Below are positions 7,941 through 15,739 of a DNA stretch of 64,000 nucleotides, piece by piece. The notes under the pieces are model-generated. The model saw only the letters and a program-made list of their open reading frames with translations, was not told the origin of the DNA and made no database searches. The stretch's first letter is position 1; the number at the start of each line of letters is the position of its first letter. The DNA is from CAYRNR01 sp964425605 (lineage in GTDB: Bacteria; Myxococcota_A; UBA796; UBA9615; CAYRNR01), in assembly GCA_964425605.1 (NCBI GenBank), contig CAYRNR010000013.1, positions 1 through 64,000 on the forward strand, read 5' to 3'. Position numbers and translations under genes: made by a program.

Positions 7941-9344
7941 TCACACCTCCCGCCGGCGGAGGCACATCAGCAGGAGCAGCGCCAGCAACGCCCCGCTGCC
8001 GGCGACCGAGCGACCGGCGTGGCCGCAGCTGCACCCCTCGCCGTCGCCGGAGCCGAAGTCGTCGGCGCTGACCTCCGAGGAGTAGGTGAAGGTCAGCGGC
8101 GGCATGGCCTCGGCGCCGCTGAGGTTGACCGCCTCCACGAGCACCACGGCCTGGGACTCCTCGCCGCGGAACTCGGGCAGGTCACAGACCGCCTCGAGCC
8201 CCTGGCCGCCGACACTGCACGAGGCCTCGACCCCGTCGAAGTAGAGGACGGTCTGATCCGAGAGGTTGCCACCGCGGACCGTCACGTCGATCCCCCCCTC
8301 CAGGGGGCCGATGCCGGGCTCGATCTCGGCGAGCTCGGGAGGCAGGGTGCCCATGTCCGCGTCGGTGTAGGTGTAGCCGCCGGTCAGCGTGTCGTCGAAG
8401 GCGTCCGACCAGACCCGGACGTCCACCATCCCCTCGGCGTTGGCCGGCGTGGTCACCTGGAGCCGCTCGCTGGAGAGCGCGGTGATGTCGGTGGCGGCGT
8501 GCTCGCCGAAGCTGACCTGGCAGTCCTCGGTGAACTCGTTGCCGTAGATCACCGTGGTCTGGCCGCCCTCGGTGGGGCCTACCTTGGGCGACAGGAACCG
8601 CAGGCTGATGGGCTGCGCCGGGTGGGGCTCGTCCTCGTTCTCCTCGCGCCACTCGAAGCCGTCCAGGAACACGCCGGAGTCGTAGATGCCGTCGTACACG
8701 TCGCCGATGGTGAAGATCAGCGTGAACGTCTCGCCAGGGACGCAAGGGGAGATGGTCGTCAGCCAGCCCGTGCCGCCGCCGCGCATGCCGGCGAAGTAGG
8801 GATCGTCGCAGTAGAAGCCGGTGCCCTGGAGCAGGGCGGCCTGGGTGACCACGAACAGGGCCGAGTTGACGTTGATGACGTTGCCGCCCGCGTCGAAGAC
8901 GATGTTGCCGTTGTACACCGAGGACTGCTGCGTGACCGTGAAGGTGTCGTTGAAGTCGCTGCCCTGGTAGTTGGGGTACTCCCGGGACAGGAAGTAGAAG
9001 TTGAACTTGAACGAGTTCATGTTCGCCGGCGGCTGCACCTCGACGCGCACCGTGACCGTATCGCCGGCCTCGTCCCACTCGGGGGGCATGTCGTGGTCGA
9101 CGCAAGCCGTGACCTGATCGGCGCGGCCCGTGGACATCAGGCCCATGGGCGGGTAGGTGGCGGCGATGGTCCCCACCGACGAGATCGAGGACATCATCTG
9201 CTGGGAGCCGTCGGCGAGCTGGACGCTGACGATGTCCGCCGCGGGGATACCCAGGGCATCGACCAGCTCATCGGCGGTGACGGCTCCGGCCGGAGGACAC
9301 ACCCAGGCCAGGAGCGCCAGAGCGGCCAGTACGGTTCGATGCAT
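7941..9344 (-). CDS. Choice-of-anchor L / IPT-TIG surface protein with MYXO-CTERM tail
   Basis: A 467-residue exported protein. The Sec signal peptide ends around residue 22 (PPAGAVTA). MNSFKFNFYFLSREYPNYQG and the following FNDTFTV are typical of the 'choice-of-anchor L' domain (about 75-240). Two IPT/TIG Ig-like domains follow (about 250-325, KVGPTEGGQTTVIYG; and about 335-425, GIGPLEGGIDVTVRG). The C-terminus, GCSCGHAG then a hydrophobic stretch and RRREV, is a MYXO-CTERM sorting signal, so the protein is expected to be cleaved and anchored at the cell surface. The start at 9344 has AGGAAAGGA upstream. A TAGCAT box at 9387-9392 on the minus strand may be the -10 with a leader. It heads the two-gene unit with the lipoprotein downstream. 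Confidence 0.85.
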   Translation of the reverse strand: MHRTVLAALALLAWVCPPAGAVTADELVDALGIPAADIVSVQLADGSQQMMSSISSVGTIAATYPPMGLMSTGRADQVTACVDHDMPPEWDEAGDTVTVRVEVQPPANMNSFKFNFYFLSREYPNYQGSDFNDTFTVTQQSSVYNGNIVFDAGGNVINVNSALFVVTQAALLQGTGFYCDDPYFAGMRGGGTGWLTTISPCVPGETFTLIFTIGDVYDGIYDSGVFLDGFEWREENEDEPHPAQPISLRFLSPKVGPTEGGQTTVIYGNEFTEDCQVSFGEHAATDITALSSERLQVTTPANAEGMVDVRVWSDAFDDTLTGGYTYTDADMGTLPPELAEIEPGIGPLEGGIDVTVRGGNLSDQTVLYFDGVEASCSVGGQGLEAVCDLPEFRGEESQAVVLVEAVNLSGAEAMPPLTFTYSSEVSADDFGSGDGEGCSCGHAGRSVAGSGALLALLLLMCLRRREV

Positions 9345-9501
9345 GGATTTTTCCTTTCCTCGCTGGATACCCCACAAAGCGCGGGCATGCTAGCAGACGA
9401 CCCGGGCCCTGAATAGAGAACTACGCGCACGCGTTCTGCTGACGCCCCACCTAGGTTAGCTCGCTCACGGATCCCACCTGAAAAAAGATTCCAAAAAAAG
9501 G

Positions 9502-9529
9502 TTGGCGATCCGAGGGGCTCCTGTTACAT
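9502..9529 (+). promoter_or_regulatory. Candidate sigma-70 promoter for a small RNA
   Basis: TTGGCG (9502-9507), 16-nt spacer, TTACAT (9524-9529). An A-rich tract just upstream (9481-9499) could act as an UP element. It points into a gene-free stretch that ends in a strong terminator, and the segment is clearly more AT-rich than its surroundings. Confidence 0.4.
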
Positions 9530-9536
9530 TGGAGTA

Positions 9537-9674
9537 CAGATGGTTTGTTAAAAGCGCAGGGTATTTTAACCTTTCGCTCCAAACTACCGCATCGAGCCAT
9601 CCGGTTAAACCCGCTCCCGCCCCGGGTGGCTCTTCGACGGCCCGCCGAAACTCTTTCGGCGGGCCGTCTCATTT
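9537..9674 (+). ncRNA. Candidate structured small RNA, about 138 nt
   Basis: No convincing protein is encoded here, but three consecutive hairpins are visible on the plus strand. GTTAAAA (9547-9553) pairs with TTTTAAC (9564-9570). GAGCCATCC (9594-9602) pairs with GGGTGGCTC (9624-9632) using one G-U wobble that would be an A-C mismatch on the other strand. A perfect 15-bp stem (9636-9668) is followed by TCATTTT. A possible promoter lies just upstream and no plus-strand gene follows, so the terminator cannot be explained as the end of a coding transcript. The strand asymmetry of the wobble and the T-rich tail favour a plus-strand RNA. The family is not recognised; an alternative is that the last stem terminates the minus-strand gene that ends at 9675. 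Confidence 0.4.
9636..9668 (+). terminator. Strong intrinsic terminator (15-bp stem)
   Basis: A perfect inverted repeat: 15-bp arms 9636-9650 and 9654-9668 with a 3-nt loop (CTC), followed by TCATTTTC. The T-rich side is on the plus strand, so it most likely ends the candidate small RNA. It may also stop the minus-strand gene ending at 9675, although that side lacks a T tract. Confidence 0.7.
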
Positions 9675-10325
9675 TCAGGGTATCCCGAGACAACGCATCT
9701 GGAGCCGGAGCCAGGGCCGCCTGAGGCGATCCGGCACCCGCGCGAGCGCCGCATTGCCTGCCAGGAGGGCCGGAAGAATGGACCGCGCTTCCACGGCGCT
9801 GCGCCAGAAGCCTGGGCCGAGGGCACCCGACAGGACCAGCGCCTCCCGATCCCCCGCATCCAGCTCGTCCACGAAGCGCCGGACCTCGCGCCGCCGATGA
9901 AGGTCCGGGCGCGGGAGGTCCGCCCCGAGGGGCAGATCGATTCCCGTCAATGGGTCGACATCTGCGGCCGCACCCCCCAGGGCCAGCCATTCGAAGACCT
10001 CGTCCCCGCGCCGGCGCGCACAGCGCCACCCCATCGCTCCTCCGTCGAGGTTCAGCAGGAGCTGGGCGCGCCCCACCCACGCCGACTGCACCTCCCTCGG
10101 TGAGGTGGTGGTCCTCGCCCAGGCCACGGGATCGCCCCCGCGCCGTGCGGGCCCGGAAATCAGCCACAGACGAGCCCCGGTCTCGATCCGCGGGCCGCCT
10201 GCGAGCACCAGATCCACGGGGAGTGAGGGTTCGAGCACCGCCTGCTGCGGCATGGACCGCCCCAGCGACGCCGGGACCAGCAGCCAGTCCGGGCGCGTTC
10301 CGGCCGCGGTGGGATGTGTGCCCAT
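9675..10325 (-). CDS. Hypothetical protein, 216 aa
   Basis: The family is not recognised. The protein is soluble, with no signal peptide, helix-rich at the C-terminus and Arg/Asp-rich. Visible patches are VDLVLAGGPRIETGARLWLI (about 36-55) and a His/Arg run DLHRRREVRRFVDELDAGDR in the middle. GC-rich third positions support coding in this frame. The ATG at 10325 is preferred because a TACGCT box lies 7 nt upstream, matching the apparently leaderless starts elsewhere in the window; a GTG 30 nt further upstream is possible. It is divergent from the small membrane-protein gene at 10436. No function is proposed. Confidence 0.55.
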   Translation of the reverse strand: MGTHPTAAGTRPDWLLVPASLGRSMPQQAVLEPSLPVDLVLAGGPRIETGARLWLISGPARRGGDPVAWARTTTSPREVQSAWVGRAQLLLNLDGGAMGWRCARRRGDEVFEWLALGGAAADVDPLTGIDLPLGADLPRPDLHRRREVRRFVDELDAGDREALVLSGALGPGFWRSAVEARSILPALLAGNAALARVPDRLRRPWLRLQMRCLGIP

Positions 10326-10332
10326 GGGCGGC

Positions 10333-10338
10333 AGCGTA
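10333..10338 (-). promoter_or_regulatory. Candidate -10 box, leaderless hypothetical gene
   Basis: Reads TACGCT on the minus strand, 7 nt before the ATG at 10325, with no ribosome site in between. It supports the shorter start of the 216-residue protein. Confidence 0.3.
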
Positions 10339-10435
10339 GCACAGGCCTCACCCACGTCCCCCCCGGTCCGGCGTCCGGTTCGCCGACAGCGCTCGGACGT
10401 GAAATAATGCTCGCGCGCCAGCGTACAACCTCACG

Positions 10436-10816
10436 ATGAGCACCCACACACTGGCGAATAGCGCGGAATCGACCGCAACCGGAATCGACCTCATGGGCTT
10501 CATGAATCGCATCAAGGACGGCATGAAGAAGATGCCGCTGCCGGTGCAGCTTTTCATGAACCTGGCCTTCGCTGGACTGCTGGTCATCGATCTGCTGATC
10601 ATCGACGGCATCCCCCTGATCGACGAGCTGCTGCTGGGCTGGCTGCTGTACGCGGGCATGTCGGCGTCGGCGGACACCATCCGTGGCCGGCGGCGCAGCG
10701 AGCTCGAGCCCCCGGGACAGGTCGTGGACGTCAGGGACCAGCAGGGCGAGCCCGACTACCTCAAGGCCGCCGCCGAGGCCGAGGTGGAGGCCGCGACAGC
10801 CTCCCCTTTTCGGTAG
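10436..10816 (+). CDS. Small membrane protein (DUF6116-like)
   Basis: A 126-residue protein with one strong hydrophobic hairpin (about 40-80: LPVQLFMNLAFAGLLVIDLL, then IPLIDELLLGWLL), a short amphipathic N-terminal segment (GFMNRIKDGMKK) and a charged cytoplasmic tail rich in Glu and Ala. The pattern of two helices separated by IDGIPLIDE resembles DUF6116-type small inner-membrane proteins, but that link is from memory and uncertain. The ATG at 10436 has a TACAAC box 6 nt upstream and no ribosome site. The tail coding sequence runs straight into the next, differently framed coding region with no room for a conventional start, so the two are probably co-expressed. Confidence 0.6.
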   Translation: MSTHTLANSAESTATGIDLMGFMNRIKDGMKKMPLPVQLFMNLAFAGLLVIDLLIIDGIPLIDELLLGWLLYAGMSASADTIRGRRRSELEPPGQVVDVRDQQGEPDYLKAAAEAEVEAATASPFR

Positions 10817-10863
10817 CGGGCGAGAGCCGAGCCGCCCCACCGGCGGCGCCACGCCGCATTCCG

Positions 10864-11409
10864 CTGGGTGAGGAGACCTGGAAGGTCTTCGAGCTGCTTC
10901 GAAAGAGCCGCAAGCTGGCGCGCTCGCTGGAGAAAGACGGCTTCCCGGAGGCGGGCAAGGACCGCCTGCACTCCATCGAGAAGCGGGTGGTGGACCTACG
11001 CAAGCGCTTCAAGGAGCTCGAGCAGCTCCTGCGCACGCGCGAGCTGGACGTGAAGCTCGCCGATCACGAGATCGCCAAGATCGGCCGCTCCATGGCTGAT
11101 CCCGAACGCAGCGAGGAGCAGCTCGAGTCGCTGAATCGAGCCATGGAGCACGCCCAGCGCCACCGGGACCACATCCTGACGGTGATGCAGGCACGCAACA
11201 CCTACGTGATCCGGCTCCAGGAGCTGTACCAGCACGTGAGGCAGCTCCACTCCCACATGATGATGATGGACACGCCGGCTCCCGTGGAATCGGACGAGCT
11301 GGTCTCGGAGATCGACGCGCTGGTGGCGTCGGTGGACGCCGTGGACGTGGTACGCAAGGAGGTCCAGTCCTCCCTGGCGACGCGCGCGGCGTCTCGCCAG
11401 GCCCGGTGA
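10864..11409 (+). CDS. Coiled-coil protein with no conventional start codon
   Basis: The first ATG, GTG or TTG in this frame is the GTG at 10987, which gives 140 residues. The same frame stays open and codon-like well upstream: EETWKVFELLRKSRKLARSL precedes it from about 10870, in continuous heptad-type sequence with GC-rich third positions. The real start is therefore probably non-canonical (CTG at 10864 or ATT at 10858), or is reached by frameshift from the preceding gene, or a sequence error hides it. The product is almost entirely alpha-helical coiled coil (KRFKELEQLLRTRELDVKLA, LNRAMEHAQRHRDHILTVMQ), cytosolic, with an acidic C-terminus. No enzyme motif is present; a scaffold or filament-associated role is only a guess. 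It is convergent with the regulator gene, 14 nt apart. Confidence 0.5.
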   Translation: MGEETWKVFELLRKSRKLARSLEKDGFPEAGKDRLHSIEKRVVDLRKRFKELEQLLRTRELDVKLADHEIAKIGRSMADPERSEEQLESLNRAMEHAQRHRDHILTVMQARNTYVIRLQELYQHVRQLHSHMMMMDTPAPVESDELVSEIDALVASVDAVDVVRKEVQSSLATRAASRQAR

Positions 11410-11423
11410 CCCCCGACAGGCTC

Positions 11424-12002
11424 CTACCGCTCCAGCAGCTCGTCGAGTATCCGCTCCACCGACGCGGACGTGAACGGCTTGCGCAGCAGCCCCGCGAAGC
11501 CGGCGCGCTCGGTCTGCAGGTGCAGATCGCGGTCCGTCATCCCGGAGATGGCGACGACCCGCGCCTCGCTGCCCCCGCGCGTGGCCCGGATGTGCTCCAG
11601 GAACCGGAAGCCGTCCATGCCCGGCAACCGCAGATCGAGGAACACCAGCGCAGGGGTGTGTCGTGCGACCATCTGGCTGGCCTGGAAGGCGTCCTCTGCG
11701 GCGAAGACCGGGACCTCGGGTGCGAGGCGCTGCAGCAGCCTGACCATGGCCCCTCGGATGTACGGCTCGTCGTCCACGACCAGCACGGGGCGATGCCCCT
11801 GCTCCGGCGACACCAGCGGCACACCCTGCTCGCGGCAGAACGCCTGGAGCGCCGATTTGCGCACGCGGCGATGACCGCCCGCGGTGCGATAGGCCTCGAG
11901 CTTGCCCGCCTCGATCCAGCGCACGACGGTGGGACGCGAGACGCCGCACAGGCGGGCGATATCGACGGTCGTCAGCACGTCTTGCCGGTCCGAGTCAGCC
12001 AC
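11424..12002 (-). CDS. HTH (BldC/MerR-like) response regulator
   Basis: A 192-residue regulator with DNA-binding and receiver domains in reversed order. Residues 9-52 are a MerR/excisionase-type winged helix (TTVDIARLCGVSRPTVVRWI, then AGGHRRVRKS, the BldC-like signature). Residues 71-190 are a receiver domain with the acidic pair Asp77/Asp78, phosphoacceptor Asp123 (VFLDLRLPGMDG), Ser/Thr-type switch (AISG) and Lys175 (LLRKPF). An N-terminal HTH followed by REC is found in myxobacterial and other deltaproteobacterial regulators. No histidine kinase is adjacent, so it is an orphan. The GTG start at 12002 has TAGCAT 8 nt upstream and no ribosome site, and two TGAC-n-GTCA palindromes lie upstream as possible autoregulatory operators. 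Confidence 0.85.
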   Translation of the reverse strand: MADSDRQDVLTTVDIARLCGVSRPTVVRWIEAGKLEAYRTAGGHRRVRKSALQAFCREQGVPLVSPEQGHRPVLVVDDEPYIRGAMVRLLQRLAPEVPVFAAEDAFQASQMVARHTPALVFLDLRLPGMDGFRFLEHIRATRGGSEARVVAISGMTDRDLHLQTERAGFAGLLRKPFTSASVERILDELLER

Positions 12003-12010
12003 GTTGGGAC

Positions 12011-12016
12011 ATGCTA
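12011..12016 (-). promoter_or_regulatory. Candidate -10 box, leaderless regulator gene
   Basis: Reads TAGCAT on the minus strand, 8 nt before the GTG at 12002. No ribosome site is visible between them. The -35 region would overlap the palindrome at 12031-12041. Confidence 0.4.
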
Positions 12017-12030
12017 CCGCATCGGGTTCT

Positions 12031-12082
12031 TGACGTTGTCATTCGCCGCTGGTGGAAATTTGCGCCAATCCTTGACACGTCA
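12031..12082. promoter_or_regulatory. Two spaced TGAC-n-GTCA palindromes (candidate operators)
   Basis: TGACGTTGTCA (12031-12041) and TGACACGTCA (12073-12082) share inverted half-sites TGAC/GTCA. Their centres are about 41.5 bp apart, close to four helical turns, so a dimeric regulator could bind both on one DNA face. They lie 29-80 nt upstream of the response-regulator start. The rest of the 230-nt gap to 12232 holds a small hairpin (GAAGCAG/CTGCTTC, 12171-12190) and no gene. Confidence 0.3.
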
Positions 12083-12232
12083 GGAGCCGCCTTGCTAGCT
12101 TCGCGGCGGTCGAGGTAGGGCCGTCTTGGTGTAGGGGCACGTTGACGTAGAAGCGATTGTGAGCAATGCGGAAGCAGTGGGCCCTGCTTCGTTGCCCCAT
12201 CCCCCCGTTTGGATTTCCCCGGGTCTGATCGT

Positions 12233-13363
12233 CTAGTCCAGGCAGGCTGCCGCGGCTTCCGCCGTGACGATGTCGAGCTCCATGTGGTCGAGCAGGTGGG
12301 CCTCCACGTCCTGGAGCAGGAACGGGATGCACGACTGCTGCTCGGGATATCCCGGGCAAGCCGAGCAGGGGTTGCCCAGCTTCTCCAGCAGGTCGCAGGT
12401 GCTGCCCTGCCAGTACGTGTCGTGGTCATTGCTCAGATCCGCCAGCAGCGCGTCCAGAGCGAAGCCGTCCACCACACCCTCGATGCGGCCCTCGGTGAGG
12501 ATCTCGCCGTCCGGCGTGAACTCCGCCTCGAACCCCACCTGGGCGCCGTCGAGCCAGTACTCGGAGCCGGGCGACCAGTCCTCTTGCTGGAACGGGATGT
12601 CCAGCAGGGCCGCGGACATGCTCAGGTGCGAACCGCTGAGCAGGGCGGGCGAGCCCTCGGTCAGATCCGCGGTGATCACGCATGGATCCTGTTCCAGCTC
12701 GGCCAGGTCCAGCCCGGCCGCCGTGAGCCCGAGCTCCGCGCCGCTGATCTCGTCTATGGCCAGCAGGAACGGCCCCAGCCCCAGCATGGACAGCAAGCTG
12801 TCCACCCCCGCCGGCCGCACCAGCTCCGCCTGCTCCGGGTACACGATGTACACCGCGTCGCGCAGGACGACGTCATCGGCGAGCTCCGTGCCCAGCACGC
12901 TGGTGCTGAAGGTCCACTCGGCCCAGCAGCCGCCACCGTCCACCGCGGCCTTGTAGCTGGCCGAGGGCTGCAGGTGGTCGTCCGGGTCGTCGCCGTGGGG
13001 ATCGAACGTGGCGATGAGGCCGTCCTCGCTCAGGGTGACCTCACCCGGGACGACGCCGTCGTCCCCCTCCAGCGTGATGGAGACCTGATCCACCGGCTCG
13101 ACGAAGATCACCTGGAGCGAGTCGCGGTAGTAGGCGATGGGATCGCCATCCACGGGCACGGTGCCCTGGATCTCACAGCTGCCGCCAGAGAGATCGTCGT
13201 CCCCGTCGTCGTCGTCGTCACCGTGGCCCCATGAGTCGTCGTCGTCGCCGCCGCCTTCCTGGGCGTTGTCTGCGGGCGAGGCAAAAGCCAGGGAATCGGC
13301 GCAGCCGAGGATCAACCGCGGCAACACCAGCCCGAGGACGACGAGGAGAATACGTGTGGACAT
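12233..13363 (-). CDS. Asp-linker lipoprotein with Ig-like domain (paralogue A)
   Basis: A 376-residue lipoprotein: signal peptide MSTRILLVVLGLVLPRLILG before Cys21, then an Asp-rich tether (GGGDDDDSWGHGDDDDDGDDD). Residues about 65-155 look like a bacterial Ig-like domain (LQVIFVEPVDQVSITLEGDD ... STSVLGTE). The C-terminal half has no known motif but contains the pattern CDLLEKLGNPCSACPG. The same order and both patterns (CDLLSSLGISCEECPG) occur in the next lipoprotein, so the two are tandem duplicates. Two in-frame ATGs (13363, 13369) follow AGGAAGGAG; the first named gives the better spacing. Surface lipoprotein of unknown function. Confidence 0.75.
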   Translation of the reverse strand: MSTRILLVVLGLVLPRLILGCADSLAFASPADNAQEGGGDDDDSWGHGDDDDDGDDDLSGGSCEIQGTVPVDGDPIAYYRDSLQVIFVEPVDQVSITLEGDDGVVPGEVTLSEDGLIATFDPHGDDPDDHLQPSASYKAAVDGGGCWAEWTFSTSVLGTELADDVVLRDAVYIVYPEQAELVRPAGVDSLLSMLGLGPFLLAIDEISGAELGLTAAGLDLAELEQDPCVITADLTEGSPALLSGSHLSMSAALLDIPFQQEDWSPGSEYWLDGAQVGFEAEFTPDGEILTEGRIEGVVDGFALDALLADLSNDHDTYWQGSTCDLLEKLGNPCSACPGYPEQQSCIPFLLQDVEAHLLDHMELDIVTAEAAAACLD

Positions 13364-13510
13364 GGTCATCCACTCCTTCCTGTCCCTCCGTGGCTCGTAT
13401 CCTGCACGAACCGGACCAAGCCACGGGGAAGGAAGGTGCCCGGCCTCATCCCACCACGGGAGGAGTGCCGGTGGGCCACCCGATGACCCATTGTAACGTC
13501 CAAGACGAGA

Positions 13511-13542
13511 CAACCGCCCCGGAGAAGCCCCCGGGGCGGTTG
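13511..13542 (-). terminator. Intrinsic terminator after lipoprotein B
   Basis: CAACCGCCCCGG (13511-13522) and CCGGGGCGGTTG (13531-13542) form a perfect 12-bp stem with an 8-nt loop. On the minus strand it is followed by GTCTCGTCTT, moderately T-rich. It starts about 50 nt after the stop of the lipoprotein gene at 13593 and before the ribosome site of the next gene, so the two paralogues are probably separate transcripts. Confidence 0.65.
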
Positions 13543-13592
13543 TTCACGGTGCAATCATCGCCCCCGAGGCAGAGCCTCGAGGCGACCCGTCA

Positions 13593-14729
13593 CTAGGCAG
13601 CTTCGCAGAAGCCGCCAGCAACCCAGTCCGCGATCATCTGCTCGGACACGTAGGTCAGCGTGTCGTACTCGGTGCCCGTCTCCGGGTCGTAGCCGATGAC
13701 ATCGACCTTCTCGGAGATGATGCCGTACGCGCTGACGGTCAGGCAGAAGGGACCCTCGCCACCCGGGCACTCCTCGCAGGAGATGCCGAGGCTGGACAGC
13801 AGGTCACAGGCCGCGCCCTCGTCGGCGCCGGGATCGATCAGCTCGTCGAGGACACGGGTGTCCATCTGGCCGTCGAAGGTGCCGCCCACCAGGGTCATGC
13901 CGTCGGAGGTGAAGCTACCGCCGATGCGCAGGTCGATGATGTCGGCGTCGTAGCCCTCGATGGCGATGTGGAAGTCCGTGGGGCCGATCTGCATGTAGGG
14001 GTTGTCCCACTGGCCAGGCTCGGTCTCGGTCATGCCCAGGGTCGGCGTGCACAGGTCCTGGACGTAGTCGTTGCCTTCCTTGTCCACGATGCCGCCGTAG
14101 ATGTCGATGGTGCCCGCACCCTCGTCGATGGCGTCCACGTGCATGATCACGTAGACGTCGGCGATGTACTGGGCCAGCAGGGAACCCACGCCCGGAGGCT
14201 CGGTGAAGGTCGCGGAGCCGAGGTCCAGGAAGTAGTCGTTGCCGACGATGGCGCTCTGGACGTCGGAAGCCTCGGTGCCCACGTCGCTGGTCTGGAAGTG
14301 CAGCTCGGCGGTCTGGCCGTCCCACGCGATGGTGGCGGTGTAGGAGGTGCTCGGCTCCAGGTGATCGGTCTCGCTGTCGCCGCCCGGGTTGAACGTCAGC
14401 TCCGTGGAGTTGTCGTTCAGGGCGTTGTCGCCGGTGATTGCGGTCCCGCCGTCGTCCACCAGGGTGATCTCGGCGGTGCCCACGTCGTCGGTGAACTCCA
14501 CGAAGATGTTGTTGCGGTGGTAGAAGTCCGTGTCGCCTTCCTGCGGCTCGGTGCTCTCGATCCCGGCGGCGGCGTCATCGTCGTCGTCGTCGTCGTCACC
14601 GTTGTCGTCGTCGTCGCCCGGGTTCGCCGAGTCGTCGTCGTCGTCGTTTCCGGGACAACCGGTCATCACCATTCCGATACCGAGAAGCCCAATCAGGAGA
14701 AAGAGCAACGTGGTCTTGTCCTTCAGCAT
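13593..14729 (-). CDS. Asp-linker lipoprotein with Ig-like domain (paralogue B)
   Basis: A 378-residue lipoprotein with signal peptide ending GMVMTGC (Cys25) and one of the longest acidic tethers in the window (NDDDDDSANPGDDDDNGDDD plus more Asp). An Ig-like domain follows (about 60-150, NNIFVEFTDDVGTAEITLVD ... TSDVGTE), then a beta-rich region ending in CDLLSSLGISCEECPGGEGP. It aligns throughout by eye with the neighbouring lipoprotein at 12233-13363; they are diverged tandem duplicates. The ATG at 14729 has AAAGAGG 6 nt upstream. A 180-nt gap separates it from the divergent pgeF. Ligand and partner are unknown. Confidence 0.77.
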   Translation of the reverse strand: MLKDKTTLLFLLIGLLGIGMVMTGCPGNDDDDDSANPGDDDDNGDDDDDDDDAAAGIESTEPQEGDTDFYHRNNIFVEFTDDVGTAEITLVDDGGTAITGDNALNDNSTELTFNPGGDSETDHLEPSTSYTATIAWDGQTAELHFQTSDVGTEASDVQSAIVGNDYFLDLGSATFTEPPGVGSLLAQYIADVYVIMHVDAIDEGAGTIDIYGGIVDKEGNDYVQDLCTPTLGMTETEPGQWDNPYMQIGPTDFHIAIEGYDADIIDLRIGGSFTSDGMTLVGGTFDGQMDTRVLDELIDPGADEGAACDLLSSLGISCEECPGGEGPFCLTVSAYGIISEKVDVIGYDPETGTEYDTLTYVSEQMIADWVAGGFCEAA

Positions 14730-14962
14730 TCCAAACCTCTTTTCTCTGGAGGGCCGTTCGTGCCCCTCTTGTTCGCGCCCCAAATTCGCTAGTAATCAAG
14801 CCCACTTCCGCGAGACGTAGTTGTCCCTCGATCGGGCCGGACCTTACCGAAAGGGTCCATGGAAGTCAAACTCGAATTTCATTATGCTCACGGGGGGTTA
14901 GGTCGTTTCGGGCAAGCATTTGCCCGATCCGGGACAGGCCCGAACGTCCCCCTGGAGGCCTC

Positions 14963-15739
14963 GTGCAACAACCGCCGCCGATCCTGCGCGCCAGCACGCT
15001 TCAAGCCCCCGAGATCACGGCGGGTTTCTCCACGCGGCTCGGTGGTGTGAGCGAGCCGCCTTTCCAGGAGCTCAACCTCTCGAGCCGCGACGACGATCCC
15101 GCCGCCGTCGCAGAAAACCTGCTGCGCGTGTGCAGGGCTGGAGGCCTGGGACGGTGCCCGCCCGCGCTGCAGCGCCAGGTCCACGGCTGCACGGTGACCT
15201 GGGTCGGCGGCGAGGACGGTCCGACCCCGGGACGGGTACGGCACCTGGACGGCGACGCCCTGGTGACGCGCCAGCGCGGACTCCCGGTGGCGGTCCTGGT
15301 GGCCGACTGCGTCCCGGTCCTCCTGTGGGATCCCGTGCAGGGCGCGGTGGCGGCGGTCCACGCGGGTTGGCGCGGCACCGCCCAGCAGGTGGTCCTGAGG
15401 ACGCTGGAGTCCATGGCCGCCCGCGTCGGGACGAGGGCGCGAGACGTGCGCGCCGCCATCGGCCCGGCCATCGGCGGTTGCTGCTACGACGTGGGCCCGG
15501 AGGTGGTGCAAGCCCTGAGCGGCATCCTGCCGCCCGAGGTTTTCACCGAGGACACCGGCGACGACTCGCGACGCGTGGACCTGAGGCGCGCCAACGAGGC
15601 CATCTTGCGCTCGGCGGGGGTCGCGGAGGAGTCCATCTCCGCGGTCGGCGGATGCACCTGCTGCTCGCCCGACCTCTACTCCTACCGCCGCGACGGTCCG
15701 CGAACGGGCAGGCAGATGGGGGTCATCGAGCTCCGATGA
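14963..15739 (+). CDS. pgeF: Purine nucleosidase/laccase-domain protein PgeF (YfiH/DUF152)
   Basis: A 258-residue member of the multicopper polyphenol-oxidase-like family now linked to peptidoglycan editing and purine nucleoside phosphorolysis. The three zinc ligands are in place: QVHG (His74), ADCVPVLL (Cys116) and HAGWRGTA (His133). Other family blocks are GFSTRLGGVS, DGDALVT, AAIGPAIGGCCYDVGPEV, and the C-terminal GGCTCCSPDLYSYRRDG. Full length. The GTG start at 14963 follows GGAGG by 5 nt. The next gene begins ATGA on its stop, so the two are translationally coupled. Whether it edits peptidoglycan or salvages nucleosides here cannot be told. Confidence 0.93.
   Translation: MQQPPPILRASTLQAPEITAGFSTRLGGVSEPPFQELNLSSRDDDPAAVAENLLRVCRAGGLGRCPPALQRQVHGCTVTWVGGEDGPTPGRVRHLDGDALVTRQRGLPVAVLVADCVPVLLWDPVQGAVAAVHAGWRGTAQQVVLRTLESMAARVGTRARDVRAAIGPAIGGCCYDVGPEVVQALSGILPPEVFTEDTGDDSRRVDLRRANEAILRSAGVAEESISAVGGCTCCSPDLYSYRRDGPRTGRQMGVIELR

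Noticed and set aside
12171..12190. GAAGCAG/CTGCTTC hairpin as a terminator
   Set aside because: Only a 7-bp stem and no T tract on either strand.
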